Source: Streptococcus agalactiae ATCC 13813
GTDB lineage: Bacteria; Bacillota; Bacilli; Lactobacillales; Streptococcaceae
Direction of reading: 5' to 3'
NCBI RefSeq assembly: GCF_000186445.1
Contig: NZ_GL636070.1
Span: 1,134,337-1,194,343, forward strand
Length of the DNA stretch: 60,007 bases
Shown here: one piece after another, positions 8,144 to 16,252 of the stretch
Numbering within the stretch: the stretch's first letter is position 1
Layout: each line of letters begins with the position of its first letter
The notes under the pieces: model-generated
Databases searched by the model: none
The model's input: only the letters and a program-made list of their open reading frames with translations
Told to the model about the DNA's origin: nothing
Made by a program: the position numbers and the translations under genes

Positions 8144-8716
8144 ATGAGAAAACGTTTAATTTTGCCAATATTAGCTGTCTTATTTGTTTTCATGAGTATC
8201 TTTAGCGTATATTCTATTTTTCGTGGTGATAAAGCCAAAGAAAAAGCAAGTGTCATAAAACAAGCATCTCAAACAAGTCAAACTTCAAAAAAAGAGGTCT
8301 TACAAAAGAAGACTTATCCAAATCTAAATAAATATTCAAATCTAGAAATTCATGTTTCATCTACGAGGCAAACAATGACAATAACCTCGAATGACAAGGT
8401 CATCTTTAAAACGATTGTTTCAACAGGAGCAAAAGAGAGCCCTACCCCAAAAGGAACTTTTGTCATAGAACCGGAACGAGGAGATTTTTTCTATAACGCC
8501 TCATCAAAAGAAGGAGCCTATTATTGGGTCTCCTTTAAAGAACATGGTATTTATCTCTTTCATAGCGTTCCGACTGATCAACAAGGAAATGAGATTCCAG
8601 AAGAAGCAAAGCAATTAGGAAAAGCCGCCTCACATGGCTGTGTGCGTATGTCAAGGGCGGATGCAAAATGGTTCTATGAAAATATTCCTCAAGGAACGAC
8701 TGTTACCATCAAATAG
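8144..8716 (+). CDS. L,D-transpeptidase (YkuD domain)
   Basis: A 190-aa extracytoplasmic protein. An N-terminal hydrophobic anchor (residues 4-25) is followed by a Ser/Thr/Lys/Gln-rich linker and a YkuD domain from about residue 66. The catalytic motif SHGCVRMS holds the nucleophile Cys166, with His148 or a nearby His in GIYLFHSVP also conserved. Such enzymes form 3-3 cross-links in peptidoglycan or attach proteins to it; streptococci mostly use 4-3 cross-links, so the role here is uncertain. It is monocistronic: a consensus promoter lies upstream and a terminator downstream. Confidence 0.85.
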   Translation: MRKRLILPILAVLFVFMSIFSVYSIFRGDKAKEKASVIKQASQTSQTSKKEVLQKKTYPNLNKYSNLEIHVSSTRQTMTITSNDKVIFKTIVSTGAKESPTPKGTFVIEPERGDFFYNASSKEGAYYWVSFKEHGIYLFHSVPTDQQGNEIPEEAKQLGKAASHGCVRMSRADAKWFYENIPQGTTVTIK

Positions 8717-8743
8717 TCTTAATGTGGTAAAAATCATGTTATT

Positions 8744-8774
8744 AAAAGCTCGGAGTAAACTTCCAGAGCTTTTT
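8744..8774 (+). terminator. Terminator after the L,D-transpeptidase gene
   Basis: Stem AAAAGCTC / GAGCTTTT, with an imperfect inner GGAG/CTTCC pairing, is followed by Ts. Confidence 0.7.
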
Positions 8775-8950
8775 CGTATATCCCTTAAACTCAATTAGTA
8801 AACGAAACCTATCAGCGGAATAATTGTATAAAGTATTTCGATATCATTAAAAAAATGATAGAATAATAGTGTTAATCGAATATTTTATCGACCTTTATAT
8901 GCGGTTGAAAAAGAATAAAACTAAAAAATTAGACCTCTAACAAATAGATG

Positions 8951-8970
8951 TAGACTTTTAAGGTAGTCTA
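8951..8970 (+). promoter_or_regulatory. Small hairpin in the rbgA leader
   Basis: TAGACT, an 8-base loop and AGTCTA lie just upstream of the AAGGAG ribosome site of rbgA. The 8775-8990 stretch otherwise holds no recognised gene. An ATCATT/AATGAT inverted repeat occurs near 8844-8862. A regulatory role is only possible, not shown. Confidence 0.3.
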
Positions 8971-8991
8971 TACATAAGGAGAATTTATTTC

Positions 8992-9843
8992 ATGGCTACT
9001 ATTCAATGGTTCCCAGGACACATGTCCAAAGCTCGCCGTCAAGTTCAAGAAAATATTAAGCATGTTGATTTTGTTACAATTTTAGTGGATGCAAGGTTAC
9101 CTCTTTCTAGTCAAAATCCAATGCTAACCAAAATCGTCGGAGACAAACCCAAACTAATGATCCTCAATAAAGCTGATCTAGCAGATCCTATTCGAACTAA
9201 AGAATGGAGAGATTTTTATGAATCTCAAGGTTTAAAGACATTAGCTATTAATTCTAAAGAACAATCAATAGTTAAAAAAGTAACCGACATCGCTAAAATA
9301 TTAATGTCCGATAAAATTGCTAAGCTACGGGGACGTGGTATTCAAAAAGAGACACTTCGTACGATGATTATTGGAATTCCGAATGCAGGTAAATCGACTC
9401 TAATGAATCGCCTAGCAGGTAAAAAAATTGCAGTGGTTGGTAATAAACCAGGTGTCACAAAAGGTCAGCAATGGCTCAAATCTAATAAGGAACTGGAAAT
9501 TTTGGACACTCCTGGTATCTTGTGGCCCAAATTTGAAGATGAATTAGTTGGATTAAAGCTAGCATTAACAGGGGCAATCAAAGATCAATTATTGCCTATG
9601 GATGAGGTAACAATATTTGGATTGAATTACTTTAAAACCTATTATCCTGATCGTCTCAAAGAGCGTTTTAAAAGCATTAATTTAGAGGATGAAGCTCCTG
9701 AAATCATCATGGCCTTAACACAAAAATTAGGTTATCGTGACGATTACGATCGCTTTTATAATTTATTTGTCAAAGAAGTTCGCGATGGTAAATTAGGACG
9801 CTATACGTTAGATATCGTCGGAGAACATGATGGCAACAATTAA
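8992..9843 (+). CDS. rbgA: Ribosome biogenesis GTPase RbgA (YlqF)
   Basis: A 283-aa circularly permuted GTPase needed for late assembly of the 50S ribosomal subunit. The motif order is diagnostic: G4 (LNKADL) comes first near residue 57, then G1 (GIPNAGKST) near 126, G2 (GVTKGQQ) and G3 (DTPG) near 172. The N-terminal [13 protein letters not shown] is the family signature. A C-terminal RNA-binding-like helical part follows. An AAGGAG ribosome site precedes the ATG. The end overlaps the start of rnhB, so the two are translationally coupled. Confidence 0.95.
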   Translation: MATIQWFPGHMSKARRQVQENIKHVDFVTILVDARLPLSSQNPMLTKIVGDKPKLMILNKADLADPIRTKEWRDFYESQGLKTLAINSKEQSIVKKVTDIAKILMSDKIAKLRGRGIQKETLRTMIIGIPNAGKSTLMNRLAGKKIAVVGNKPGVTKGQQWLKSNKELEILDTPGILWPKFEDELVGLKLALTGAIKDQLLPMDEVTIFGLNYFKTYYPDRLKERFKSINLEDEAPEIIMALTQKLGYRDDYDRFYNLFVKEVRDGKLGRYTLDIVGEHDGNN

Positions 9844-10591
9844 AGAAATCAAAGCAATTTTAGAGACTATTGTTGATTTAAAAGACAAACGTTGGCAAGA
9901 ATATCAAACAGATTCACGCGCAGGTGTTCAAAAAGCAATCCTTCAACGAAAAAAAAATATTCAGTCAGATTTAGACGAAGAAGCGCGCTTAGAACAAATG
10001 TTGGTCTACGAAAAAAAACTTTACATTGAACATATAAACCTTATTGCAGGAATCGATGAAGTAGGTAGAGGTCCTTTAGCGGGACCAGTAGTAGCTGCTG
10101 CTGTTATTCTTCCACCAAACTGTAAAATAAAACATCTCAATGACTCCAAAAAAATTCCAAAGAAAAAGCATCAAGAAATCTATCAAAATATTTTAGATCA
10201 AGCGTTAGCAGTTGGTATTGGTATTCAAGACAGCCAATGTATTGATGATATCAACATTTATGAAGCTACAAAACATGCTATGATTGATGCAGTTTCTCAT
10301 TTATCTGTGGCTCCTGAACATCTTTTAATTGATGCTATGGTTTTAGATCTATCAATTCCACAAACTAAAATTATCAAAGGTGATGCTAATTCACTCTCTA
10401 TTGCAGCAGCTTCAATCGTAGCTAAAGTGACCAGAGATAAAATAATGTCTGATTATGATAGCACATATCCTGGATATGCATTTTCTAAAAATGCTGGCTA
10501 TGGTACTAAAGAGCATTTAGAAGGTTTGCAAAAATACGGTATTACTCCGATACATCGTAAAAGTTTTGAACCTATAAAATCAATGTTGTAA
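9830..10591 (+). CDS. rnhB: Ribonuclease HII
   Basis: A 253-aa enzyme that cuts the RNA strand of RNA-DNA hybrids and removes single ribonucleotides misincorporated in DNA. The active-site strand [20 protein letters not shown] supplies the first Asp and Glu. LLIDAMVL and the [14 protein letters not shown] segment provide the remaining acidic residues. About 70 N-terminal residues precede the catalytic domain, as in other Firmicutes. Two adjacent ATGs exist (9827, 9830); the second is better spaced from GGAG. Both lie inside the rbgA reading frame. Confidence 0.95.
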   Translation: MATIKEIKAILETIVDLKDKRWQEYQTDSRAGVQKAILQRKKNIQSDLDEEARLEQMLVYEKKLYIEHINLIAGIDEVGRGPLAGPVVAAAVILPPNCKIKHLNDSKKIPKKKHQEIYQNILDQALAVGIGIQDSQCIDDINIYEATKHAMIDAVSHLSVAPEHLLIDAMVLDLSIPQTKIIKGDANSLSIAAASIVAKVTRDKIMSDYDSTYPGYAFSKNAGYGTKEHLEGLQKYGITPIHRKSFEPIKSML

Positions 10592-10611
10592 ATAATACGG
10601 AAGAGGAAAAG

Positions 10612-11160
10612 ATGACCGAAAAAGAAAAAATGTTAGCAGGACAATATTATCGTCCATCAGCACCTGGACTACGCAAGGATAGAGAAGTTGCACTAAAAAA
10701 TATGCAAGCCTTTAACAATGAAGATAATAGTAGCAAACGTAACGTCATTTTACAAAAATGGTTTGGTGCTACTGGGAAGAGTATCCATATGGAACAACGT
10801 TTTGTCTGCGATTATGGTTGTAATATTTATGTTGGTGAAAACTTCTACGCCAATTTTAACCAAACTTTCTTAGATGTTTGTGAAATTCGTATTGGCGATA
10901 ACTGTATGTTTGGCCCAAACTGTCAACTCCTCACCCCACTCCATCCTCTAGATCCAATAGAAAGAAATTCAGGATTAGAATACGGTGCCCCAATCCAAAT
11001 CGGGAATAATGTCTGGCTAGGTGGAGGAGTGACTATTTTACCAGGTGTTGTATTAGGAGATAATGTCGTCGTTGGCGCTGGAAGTGTCGTTACGAAATCA
11101 TTTGAAAATAACGTTGTTATAGCAGGAAACCCTGCTAAGATAATCAAAAAATTAGCTTAA
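10612..11160 (+). CDS. Sugar O-acetyltransferase (maltose acetyltransferase type)
   Basis: A 182-aa hexapeptide-repeat acetyltransferase of the Maa/LacA group. The N-terminal Maa domain begins EKEKMLAGQYYRP. Left-handed beta-helix repeats (IYVGENFYANFNQTFLD, IRIGDNCMFGPNCQLLTPLH, IQIGNNVWLGGGVTILPGV) follow. The conserved His is in TPLHPL. It transfers acetyl from acetyl-CoA to a sugar hydroxyl; the exact sugar is unknown. It lies 20 bases after rnhB behind AGAGGA and is probably co-transcribed. A hairpin covers its stop codon. Confidence 0.85.
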   Translation: MTEKEKMLAGQYYRPSAPGLRKDREVALKNMQAFNNEDNSSKRNVILQKWFGATGKSIHMEQRFVCDYGCNIYVGENFYANFNQTFLDVCEIRIGDNCMFGPNCQLLTPLHPLDPIERNSGLEYGAPIQIGNNVWLGGGVTILPGVVLGDNVVVGAGSVVTKSFENNVVIAGNPAKIIKKLA

Positions 11161-11204
11161 AATTAGAAAAAACCTTTAATTATAACGAAGATTTTTTCTA
11201 ATTT
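11160..11204. terminator. AT-rich hairpin after the acetyltransferase gene
   Basis: A 13-bp perfect stem AAATTAGAAAAAA / TTTTTTCTAATTT with a 19-base loop starts in the stop codon. It has few G:C pairs, so termination may be weak. Confidence 0.55.
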
Positions 11205-11399
11205 CAAAAATAGGTAAAGTAAATATTCTGCTAATTTAATCTATCTTATTTATAATGATTTTAAATAGAAAAACCTTGATATAATAATGTTTTCTTAAGT
11301 ATAAAATTCTTTAAAAAAGTAGATATTTTTCCAAAAAATTATGTTATTATAGATTTGTGCTCATTTTTGAACACTTTATCTTTCATTTTAAGGAGTTTT

Positions 11400-12362
11400 A
11401 TGAAAAAGCTATTAACCACTCCTGTAATGGGTTGTACTTTGGTTATACTTTCTCTAACGTCCCTATTTGTTGGTGTGAAATCTATCCCACTGGAGCAAAT
11501 AACACACCTTGATCAATCACAGGTAGATATTTTTTTAACGAGTCGCTTACCAAGAACCATTAGTATCCTAATATCTGGTGCAAGTTTGTCAGTCTGTGGC
11601 CTGCTGATGCAACAACTCACCCAAAACAAGTTCGTTTCACCGACAACTTCAGGGACTATGGATTGGGCGAAATTAGGAGTAGTTGTTACGCTGATTTTCT
11701 TTAAAAATACCTCTATTTTTATTCAACTATGTATAGCTTCAGGTTTTGCCATTTTAGGATCGCTTCTTTTTGTAACCATTTTAAAAATGATTACTTTTAA
11801 GGATAATATTTTTATACCTCTTATCGGACTGATGCTTGGACAAATTGTAGCAGCAGCAACAGTATTTTTAGGAACACATTTTCAAGTACTACAATCTGTC
11901 AACAGTTGGCTTCAAGGTAATTTTTCCATCATGACTAGCCATCGCTACGAAATTCTTTACTTAGCATTACCATGTTTGTTTTTAGTATATTTTTTTGCTC
12001 ATCAGTTTACCATTGTTGGGCTTGGAGAAAGCTTCGCTAAGAATTTAGGGGTTGCTTATGAAAAGATGATTTACTTTGGTTTAGTTTTGGTTTCAATTAT
12101 GACATCCCTAGTCATTATTATCGTAGGAGCTTTACCTTTCTTAGGTTTAATCGTACCTAATCTAATTAGCATAACTAAAGGAGATCATATGTCCTCAACT
12201 ATCTTAGAGACATCGCTTTTAGGGGCTTGTATCGTCATGATATGTGATTTTTTTGGTCGCTTAGTTATTTTTCCTTATGAAGTCTCAATAGGAGTTACGC
12301 TAGGAGTATTGGGTAGTGCCTTTTTCCTGATTTCAATTATAAGAAATGAGGGAAAATCATGA
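11400..12362 (+). CDS. Iron-siderophore ABC permease (FecCD type), first subunit
   Basis: A 320-aa membrane protein with about 9 transmembrane helices. Conserved FecCD text is visible: FLTSRLPRTISILISGASLSVCG, the SVNSWLQGNF region and GALPFLGLIVPN before the C-terminal helices. The ATG at 11400 is chosen because AAGGAG sits 5 bases upstream; an upstream in-frame start at 11355 has no ribosome site. It overlaps the next permease by 4 bases (ATGA). With that permease, the ATPase and the binding protein it forms a FatDCEB/YclNOPQ-like importer for an iron-chelator complex. Confidence 0.9.
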   Translation: MKKLLTTPVMGCTLVILSLTSLFVGVKSIPLEQITHLDQSQVDIFLTSRLPRTISILISGASLSVCGLLMQQLTQNKFVSPTTSGTMDWAKLGVVVTLIFFKNTSIFIQLCIASGFAILGSLLFVTILKMITFKDNIFIPLIGLMLGQIVAAATVFLGTHFQVLQSVNSWLQGNFSIMTSHRYEILYLALPCLFLVYFFAHQFTIVGLGESFAKNLGVAYEKMIYFGLVLVSIMTSLVIIIVGALPFLGLIVPNLISITKGDHMSSTILETSLLGACIVMICDFFGRLVIFPYEVSIGVTLGVLGSAFFLISIIRNEGKS

Positions 12363-13332
12363 TTAAGGATTTAGAGATACCAAAATTACTTATTTTACTG
12401 ATACTACTAATTGCTGCTATTATTTTGTTTTTAATTTATGGTATTCCAACTGACGCAAATGAATTTTTGATTATCTATATCCTAAAAACACGTTATCAAA
12501 AACTGATTGCATTAATTTTGGTTGGTATCTGCATTGGTAGTTCTAGTCTTATTTTTCAAACTCTAACCAATAACCGACTTTTAACTCCGTCCATTATTGG
12601 TTTAGATAGCTTATATATCCTTATCCAAACAGGATTAATGTATTTAATCGGAGCTCAGCGTGTCATAAAATTTTCATCTTTTAGTAGCTTCCTCCTTTCA
12701 TTATTATTAATGGTTGGATTTGCTTACTTATTATTTACGATACTTTTTCGAAATAAAAAACAGTCTTTGTATTTTGTTCTATTAGCTGGACTCATATTTA
12801 ATACATTATTTTCTTCTATCTCATCCTTTATTCAAGTCATTATGGACCCCAACGATTTTATGATTTTACAAAATCAGCTCTCTGCTAGTTTCAATGCTAT
12901 TAACACCAAGATCCTTTGGATTTCTTTCATTATCATTGTCGTTAGCTTTGTCATTAATTGGCCTTTTATAAAGGAATTGGATGTCTTACTATTGGGTAAA
13001 GAAAATGCGATATCACTCGGCATCTCATATCAAAAGCTTACTACTAGATTTTTTTATGGTTAGCATTGATGGTAGCTATAGCAACAGCATTAGTTGGGCC
13101 GATTACTTTTTTAGGCTTACTTGTAGCACATATTACCTATCACAGTTTTCATACCTTTAGACATCAAATATTAGTTCCTATAGCCATTGTTATCTGTATC
13201 TTTACACTTGTCTTAGGGCAGCATCTCGTTCAAAATCTATTACACCTCACTGTTCAACTAAGTGTTCTCCTCAACCTTATCGGGGGAAGTTATTTTATAT
13301 TCACCTTAATCAAAGGAAGGAAAAACTTATGA
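12359..13332 (+). pseudogene. Iron-siderophore ABC permease, second subunit, frameshifted
   Basis: The first part (12359-13063, 234 aa) is a normal FecCD permease beginning MIKDLEIPKLLILLIL, with LTNNRLLTPSIIGLDSLY and the KENAISLGISYQKL motif. It then stops at FFYG. The rest (88 aa, from 13066) continues in another frame with VAIATALVGPITFLGLLVAH, the conserved C-terminal FecCD segment. The break sits in a run of seven T (13049-13055). One additional T would restore ...RFFLWLALMVAIAT and a full protein of about 323 aa. As sequenced the second permease is split, so import would fail unless slippage restores the frame. Confidence 0.8.
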
Positions 13333-14090
13333 TTCAAATAAACAATTTACATAAGTTCTATGGCCAAAAGGAAATATTAAAAGACATTAATATTTCGATT
13401 CCTAAAGGAAAAGTAACAGCTATTTTAGGTCCAAATGGATCTGGAAAGAGTACATTGCTGAGTTGTATCAGTCGACTTGAACCTTATGATAATGGTGAAA
13501 TTTTCCTTGATAAGGTACCATTAGCCCACTACAGTTCAAATGACTTAGCCAAAACATTAGCCATATTAAGACAATCCAATCACTTAACACTCAAGATAAA
13601 GGTGAGAGATTTGATAGGATTCGGTAGATTTCCTTATAGTAAAGGACGGTTAAGTCAAAAAGATAAAGCTGTCATAGAATCAGTCATATCTTATATGGAT
13701 TTAAACGATATAGCTGACGAGTTCATTAATAACCTCAGCGGAGGTCAAATTCAAAGAGCTTTTATCGCAATGACAATGGCACAAGATACTCAATATATTT
13801 GCTTAGATGAGCCACTCAACAATTTAGATATGAAATATGCTGTTCAAATGATGGAACTTATCAAACGATATGCGTATGAGTTTAATAAAACTATAGTGAT
13901 TATTATTCACGACATCAATTTTGCAACCCACTACGCTGACAATGTTGTCGCTTTAAAAGAAGGACAAGTAGTGTCTTGTGGAACTGTCGAAGATGTTATG
14001 CAAGAAAAAATCCTTTCTCATTTATTTGATATGCCTATCCGTATCGAAACTGTTGATGGTAAACCAATTATCCTTTTTTGTACAACGTAA
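13329..14090 (+). CDS. Iron-siderophore ABC transporter ATPase
   Basis: A 253-aa cytoplasmic ATPase of the FecE/FhuC class. Walker A is LGPNGSGKST (from about residue 34), the Q-loop is in LAILRQSNH, the signature is NLSGGQIQRAF, Walker B is YICLDEPLNNLD and the H-loop is IIIHDIN. The start overlaps the preceding permease stop by 4 bases, showing coupling. It energises the FecCD permeases for ferric-siderophore uptake. The overlap with a frameshifted permease means its translation may be affected, although an internal start in the second permease part could preserve coupling. Confidence 0.9.
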   Translation: MIQINNLHKFYGQKEILKDINISIPKGKVTAILGPNGSGKSTLLSCISRLEPYDNGEIFLDKVPLAHYSSNDLAKTLAILRQSNHLTLKIKVRDLIGFGRFPYSKGRLSQKDKAVIESVISYMDLNDIADEFINNLSGGQIQRAFIAMTMAQDTQYICLDEPLNNLDMKYAVQMMELIKRYAYEFNKTIVIIIHDINFATHYADNVVALKEGQVVSCGTVEDVMQEKILSHLFDMPIRIETVDGKPIILFCTT

Positions 14091-14150
14091 TAAAGAGATT
14101 TATGTAGGATAACATTTTTAGTTTTTATCTATTTTAGGAGATTTTATTTA

Positions 14151-15179
14151 ATGACAAAAAAACTTATTATTGCTATATTAGCACTATGCACTATCTTAAC
14201 CACTTCTCAAGCTGTTTTAGCTAAAGAAAAATCACAAACTGTTACCATAAAAAACAACTATTCGGTCTATATTAAAAAAGAAAAAAGAGACAAGCCGGAT
14301 AATAAAAAGCAAATCAGCGAGACACTTAAAGTTCCTTTAAAACCCAAAAAAGTAGTTGTTTTTGATATGGGAGCTTTGGATACTATCACAGCTTTAGGAG
14401 CTGAAAAATCTGTTATTGGTATCCCGAAGGCTAAAAATGCTCTAAGTTTATTGCCTAATAACGTCAAATCTGTTTATAAAGCTAAGAGATACCAAGACGT
14501 AGGAAGTCTCTTCGAACCAAACTTTGAAGCTATTGCTCGTATGCAACCTGATGTGGTTTTCCTAGGAGCACGTATGGCTTCTATTGATAATATTGAAAAA
14601 TTAAAGGAGGCTGCACCTAAAGCAGCATTAGTATATGCTGGAGTCGACTCAAAAAAAGTATTTGACAAAGGAGTTGCTGAGCGTGTCACAATGTTAGGGA
14701 AAATCTTCGACCAAAATAAAAAGGCAAAAACCTTTAATAAAGATATCGCACAAGCTGTTCTTAAATTGCAGAAAACTATTGAGAAAAAAGGTAAACCTAC
14801 AGCTCTATTTGTAATGGCAAACAGCGGTGAACTTTTAACTCAATCACCTTCTGGTCGTTTTGGTTGGATTTTCTCTGTAGGTGGATTTAAAGCAGTCAAT
14901 GAAAATGAAAAACTAAGTTCACATGGTACTCCCGTATCTTATGAATACATCGCTGAAAAAAATCCTAACTATCTCTTTGTTTTAGATCGTGGAGCGACTA
15001 TTGGACAAGGAGCTTCATCAAAAGAACTTTTTAATAACGATGTTATTAAAGCAACTGATGCTGTCAAAAACAAACGTGTTCATGAGGTAGATGGAAAAGA
15101 TTGGTATATCAATTCAGGCGGGAGCCGAGTAACACTCCGTATGATTAAAGATGTACAGAACTTTGTTGATAATCGTTAA
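14151..15179 (+). CDS. Iron-siderophore substrate-binding protein (FatB/YclQ-like)
   Basis: A 342-aa extracytoplasmic binding protein (periplasmic-binding fold type III). The signal peptide is MTKKLIIAILALCTILTTSQ with an apparent AVLA cleavage site. The mature part has TVTIKNNYSV and PKKVVVFDMGALDTI, typical of the FatB/YclQ group that binds ferric catecholate or petrobactin-type siderophores. A helical backbone joins two lobes. Unusually, no lipobox Cys is visible, whereas Gram-positive binding proteins normally need lipid anchoring. It is preceded by an AGGAG site and is the last gene of the importer operon, ended by a terminator. Confidence 0.85.
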   Translation: MTKKLIIAILALCTILTTSQAVLAKEKSQTVTIKNNYSVYIKKEKRDKPDNKKQISETLKVPLKPKKVVVFDMGALDTITALGAEKSVIGIPKAKNALSLLPNNVKSVYKAKRYQDVGSLFEPNFEAIARMQPDVVFLGARMASIDNIEKLKEAAPKAALVYAGVDSKKVFDKGVAERVTMLGKIFDQNKKAKTFNKDIAQAVLKLQKTIEKKGKPTALFVMANSGELLTQSPSGRFGWIFSVGGFKAVNENEKLSSHGTPVSYEYIAEKNPNYLFVLDRGATIGQGASSKELFNNDVIKATDAVKNKRVHEVDGKDWYINSGGSRVTLRMIKDVQNFVDNR

Positions 15180-15191
15180 TTTTTTGTCAAA

Positions 15192-15220
15192 GGCTAGGAA
15201 AAATCCTAGTCTTATTTTTT
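15192..15220 (+). terminator. Terminator after the siderophore operon
   Basis: GGCTAGGA / TCCTAGTC (one G-U pair) with an AAAA loop, followed by a T-run. Confidence 0.8.
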
Positions 15221-15287
15221 GAAAAAATAGCTATTATCAATGCTTCAGAGTATAGATTGATTTTATCACTTTATTTTGTCTATTATT

Positions 15288-15295
15288 TTCGAATA
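15288..15295 (+). promoter_or_regulatory. Degenerate cin-box (ComX/SigX promoter) before dprA
   Basis: TTCGAATA matches the streptococcal competence cin-box TACGAATA at 7 of 8 positions. It lies 20 bases before the dprA ATG, after a T-rich stretch, where the alternative sigma factor would bind. Confidence 0.45.
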
Positions 15296-15315
15296 TAGTC
15301 AATGGAGGTAACCTT

Positions 15316-16158
15316 ATGAATCATTTTGAACTATTTAAGCTAAAAAAAGCTGGACTAACAAATCTTAATATCAACAATATTATCAACTATCTCAAAAAGA
15401 ATAGTTTAACTTCTCTATCTGTTCGCAATATGGCCGTAGTGTCAAAATGTAAAAATCCTACTTTCTTTATAGAAAATTATAAACAGCTAGACCTTAAAAA
15501 ACTTCGACAAGAATTCAAAAAATTTCCAGTTCTATCGATTTTGGATTCTAACTATCCTTTAGAGTTAAAAGAAATATATAATCCACCAGTTCTACTTTTT
15601 TATCAGGGTAATATTGAACTTCTATCTAAACCTAAATTAGCTGTAGTGGGAGCAAGACAGGCATCTCAGATAGGTTGTCAGTCTGTTAAAAAGATTATCA
15701 AGGAGACTAACAATCAATTTGTTATCGTAAGTGGTTTAGCGCGTGGCATTGATACAGCAGCACATGTTAGTGCTTTAAAAAACGGCGGCAGTAGTATAGC
15801 TGTTATCGGGAGTGGTTTAGATGTTTATTATCCAACGGAGAATAAGAAACTTCAAGAATATATGTCATATAATCATCTCGTATTATCAGAATATTTCGCC
15901 GGAGAACAACCCTTGAAATTTCATTTCCCCGAACGTAACCGTATTATTGCAGGGCTGTGCCAAGGTATTGTGGTTGCCGAAGCTAAGATGAGATCTGGAA
16001 GTTTAATTACCTGTGAAAGAGCATTAGAAGAGGGACGAGAAGTTTTTGCCATTCCCGGAAATATTATCGATGGCAAATCAGATGGATGCCACCATCTTAT
16101 CCAAGAAGGAGCTAAATGCATTATTTCAGGAAAAGATATCCTTTCTGAATATCAGTAG
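15316..16158 (+). CDS. dprA: DNA-processing protein DprA
   Basis: A 280-aa RecA loader for natural transformation; it protects incoming single-stranded DNA and passes it to RecA. An N-terminal SAM-like region is followed by the Rossmann-like DNA_processg_A domain, with LAVVGARQASQIG, IVSGLARGIDTAAH, GGSSIAVIGSGLDVYYP, FPERNRIIAGLCQG and LITCERALEEGREVFAIPG. The ORF is intact and the usual length for a streptococcal DprA without a C-terminal winged-helix extension. A GGAGG-like site precedes the ATG. A near cin-box upstream suggests late-competence control. Confidence 0.95.
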   Translation: MNHFELFKLKKAGLTNLNINNIINYLKKNSLTSLSVRNMAVVSKCKNPTFFIENYKQLDLKKLRQEFKKFPVLSILDSNYPLELKEIYNPPVLLFYQGNIELLSKPKLAVVGARQASQIGCQSVKKIIKETNNQFVIVSGLARGIDTAAHVSALKNGGSSIAVIGSGLDVYYPTENKKLQEYMSYNHLVLSEYFAGEQPLKFHFPERNRIIAGLCQGIVVAEAKMRSGSLITCERALEEGREVFAIPGNIIDGKSDGCHHLIQEGAKCIISGKDILSEYQ

Positions 16159-16191
16159 TGTTTTGCTTTCTACTATAGGAGAAGTTTTCTA

Positions 16192-16220
16192 TTGACAGTT
16201 TAAGAAAAGTGAGTTATTAT
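16192..16220 (+). promoter_or_regulatory. Promoter of topA
   Basis: TTGACA (16192-16197), a 17-bp spacer and TATTAT (16215-16220), about 33 bases before the topA start codon. Confidence 0.7.
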
Positions 16221-16252
16221 GCTATAAGTTTACGATATAGAAAGTGATACCT

